Assembly (NCBI GenBank): GCA_011319805.1
Contig: SJRY01000315.1
Span: 1 to 32,066, forward strand
DNA: 32,066 bases
Source of the DNA: Macrocybe gigantea
Taxonomy: Eukaryota > Basidiomycota > Agaricomycetes > Agaricales > Callistosporiaceae
Direction: 5' to 3'
In this document: in pieces, positions 30,130 to 32,066 of the stretch
Layout of the letters: each line of letters begins with the position of its first letter
Numbering within the stretch: position 1 is the first letter of the stretch
Program-made: the position numbers and the translations under genes
The notes under the pieces: model-generated
The model's database searches: none
What the model saw: only the letters and a program-made list of their open reading frames with translations
What the model was told of the DNA's origin: nothing

Positions 30130-31147
30130 GATGTGTGTTGTGAAAGGGGTTGGGCGTATAGTGTGATTTGTCGAATAGTACCGTGTGGGTGGCACACGAC
30201 CGTCAACTCCCACTTCAGTTGGTTCCAGAGAAAAAGAGTGGTGCCTGTTAAACTGCGGATGGGTTGGCTCGAATCCTCGTCACAACAGGGATGCCCCAAA
30301 CGGCAGTCAAGGAAGGTTTCATCGTCAGAGATTCTAGCGGTCTAGCAATCCCTTTCTCGTTTCGGGTCAATACACGTTCCTGACAACGAACTTCAGGGGC
30401 GTGCTTGAGGGGTGGTCGAAGGGTGGGGACTGTCCACATGTCCGAGTCCTCCTGTTAGGCTAGACGAATCTCAGAAGGACTTGGGCAGACTAAGTGCGAG
30501 AGTGGTCTTGAGATGATGGCAAAAGGAATATTAAGCCTAGCACTACTGGTACATCTGGGAGTCCTTATATACATTACAGTACTCGAGCACGGACCATGGG
30601 CTGCACACTGCTGTGGACTGCAGATGAGTAAGACTGGAAGGAGATGACTCAGAATGACTAGGGAAGTGGGATGACTCGATGGCTGCGCACTGTGCAGCAT
30701 GACGGGGGAGATAAGGGATGTGGGAAAGATAAGATAGGAAAATGAATGGTCCTTTGGGTGACATCTGTAACACCTCCGGTCTCTCTTGCTTTGGTATGCC
30801 CCGGGTCAGCAAACTACCCGGTCAGACGCGCGGTGGGACTCTCTGAGGATTATCCCAGCACAGCCTTAAGATGTTCGATTTGGATGGGGTCGGACTCAAC
30901 GTTACCCCTAGTCCTCTCGCACTTCCAAATGCAACAAACAAAGACCAATGACAGAGACTAGAACAAAAGTTGGTGTGGGGTGGGGAGTAGTGGTAAAAGG
31001 TAAAAATGTTAGTTTGGGTAGGGAGGAGAGTTGTAACGATGTAGCGGGTTCCTTTGGTTGCACAGCGCTCGAGGCCGTCTGGCAACGAAGGAAGGGTGTA
31101 GAGGAAGAAAGGTAGAGTGAGGTGCATTAGTGCTAGCTTTGAGCTTT
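30130..31147 (-). other. Element B 5' leader with solo LTR (copy 2)
   Basis: Counterpart of 11427-12444. No gene seen apart from the nested family A LTR. Confidence 0.65.
30453..30772 (-). mobile_element. Family A solo LTR in leader (copy 2)
   Basis: Counterpart of 11750-12069 with CCTCC duplications at 30448-30452 and 30773-30777. Confidence 0.95.
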
Positions 31148-31561
31148 TGCTACACAAAACCAATTCTGCGCACAGGTCACTCTAACTAACCCTTAGAGAT
31201 AAGAGGCGGGGAATGGAATGCTATTTCTAGCCAGCTCGAAGCTGGGTTCTACTACGTACAATTTAGGTATTTATGCGTTATGACTACCGAGCACGGACCA
31301 TGAGTATGCTAACCTCATGCTACGTGAAACCCTAAGCCCTTGTCTGTGTGAGTCAGAATCCGACTGCGCTCTATATGTTGTCCTGCAGGTGCTGCGTAAT
31401 AACCCTTTGCCCTAGTCAGCGCTGACATGTCATTGTCATAGGGTTTCCTCGAGTTGCTGCATTGCATCTTGTTTGTTGCGTCACATCCATCACATGTTCA
31501 TCATGTGACTTTTGAGTCACATGCCCATCGTCAAGATAACGATTGGTCCTAAATCGTAATA
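31148..31561 (-). repeat. Element B 5' LTR (copy 2)
   Basis: Counterpart of 12445-12858, with the same TA-for-CA terminal change and the promoter block at 31288-31302. Confidence 0.95.
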
Positions 31562-31566
31562 GTAGC

Positions 31567-32066
31567 AACTAAACTAATACTTTTTAAATAGCACCACTTT
31601 CAGATCCTATACAAAGTTATCTATATATGCTATATATACATATACAATTAGTGTTTGAGTTAAGTATATATTAACATGTGTATAATAATATAAAGAAGTG
31701 TCTATGTTATTAAAGTAAGGCATTTTTCTGATATGCTAGTACTAGAATATATGTAATAATAAGTTGAGGCATTGTTTTGAATTGCTTTTAAAAGTAGTAG
31801 CATTAGTTCTTTTAAATTGAGGCATTGCTCTTAATTGCTTTAATCACCTGAATGTAAAAAAACAAAAGGATATGCATTGACATGTATATGATAACTGAAG
31901 AAGTATTTCTAATAAATTTCTTCAATATAAATTGAGGCATTGTTTATAGCTAGCTTTCAATCATATTTAATAGCTTAACAAGTATTTATTTTAAAAGCTA
32001 GAATTAAATAAAGGCAATCTTACAGAAATAGAATAATATATTTCTTTTAAAATGAAACATTGTAAG
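31567..32066. other. AT-rich tract, right side (copy 2, cut by window end)
   Basis: Same as 12864-13362 except for one inserted C near 31956. The reverse complement of the left arm supports the copy 1 reading there, so the extra base is derived or an error. The window ends inside the right inverted repeat arm. Confidence 0.85.

Larger units (their letters stand above)
22963..31561 (-). mobile_element. Element B with three nested insertions (copy 2)
   Basis: Base-for-base counterpart of 4260-12858 as far as I compared. It has the same GTAGC duplications (22958-22962 and 31562-31566), the same stops and the same nested insertions. Its presence in both units means B, the two family A solo LTRs and insertion D all predate the 18.7-kb duplication. 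Confidence 0.95.
18705..32066 (+). repeat. 18.7-kb direct repeat, copy 2
   Basis: Second copy of the block at the left end of the window. It starts inside the reverse transcriptase of element C with no sequence discontinuity on its left side. It runs to the last base of the window, in the AT-rich tract. Relative to copy 1 it has a 1-nt deletion in the element C integrase near 20378 and a 1-nt insertion near 31956. It is otherwise essentially identical, including all nested LTRs and target duplications. Confidence 0.97.

Overview
This window is a pile of nested LTR retrotransposons with no recognisable host gene, tRNA or rRNA. The elements are all Ty3/Gypsy type. Two carry an integrase C-terminal chromodomain. 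The third has the gag zinc knuckle (C-x2-C-x6-H-x4-C) and pol style I associate with Agaricomycete fungi. I infer a basidiomycete, probably a mushroom-forming fungus, in a heterochromatic repeat-rich region. The host assignment rests on retroelement style alone.

Largest-scale structure: bases 1-13362 occur again, almost perfectly, at 18705-32066 in the same orientation (offset 18,704, then 18,703, then 18,704 because of two 1-nt indels). The window is therefore about 1.7 turns of one 18.7-kb head-to-tail unit. Only 13363-18704 is present once. This is either a genuine tandem duplication, a circular molecule read past its own start, or an assembly overlap.

Layout of one unit, left to right: (i) the 3' part of a decayed plus-strand Gypsy, here 'element C' (1-~2535; its 5' part is 16857-18704, so copy 2 shows it continuously at 16857-~21240). 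(ii) A very AT-rich stretch (~2536-4259). (iii) A complete minus-strand Gypsy, 'element B' (4260-12858), with 414-bp LTRs, 5-bp target duplication GTAGC, polypurine tract, gag, pol in the -1 frame and a chromodomain. Three later insertions lie inside B: two 320-bp solo LTRs of family A (5068-5387, TSD TCCGG; 11750-12069, TSD CCTCC) and one 1.13-kb solo-LTR-like insertion, 'D', in gag (9306-10433, TSD CCGGT/CTGGT). (iv) The other side of the AT-rich stretch (12864-~13850), which carries an inverted copy of part of the left side. (v) A 5'-truncated but otherwise intact plus-strand Gypsy, 'element A' (~13851-16856), with an open RNase H-integrase-chromodomain frame, an additional 132-aa ORF joined to it by an ATGA stop/start overlap, and its 3' LTR. 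(vi) Element C resumes in gag directly after that LTR.

Relative ages can be read from nesting and decay. C and B contain many in-frame stops but no coding indel that I can find in C copy 1 or in B once the nested insertions are subtracted. The damage is overwhelmingly transition-type, mostly CpG to TpG/CpA (arginine codons becoming Trp, Cys, His, Gln or stop). This fits cytosine methylation and deamination in silenced repeats. A is the youngest element: its 3' LTR keeps CpGs that the solo copies have lost, and its catalytic residues are intact.

Most interesting points: the 18.7-kb unit itself and its unexplained junction near 13850; the extra AUGA-coupled ORF in element A; a 15-bp motif shared just upstream of the TATA box by two otherwise different LTR families; and the stop-coupled -1 gag/pol junction of element B.
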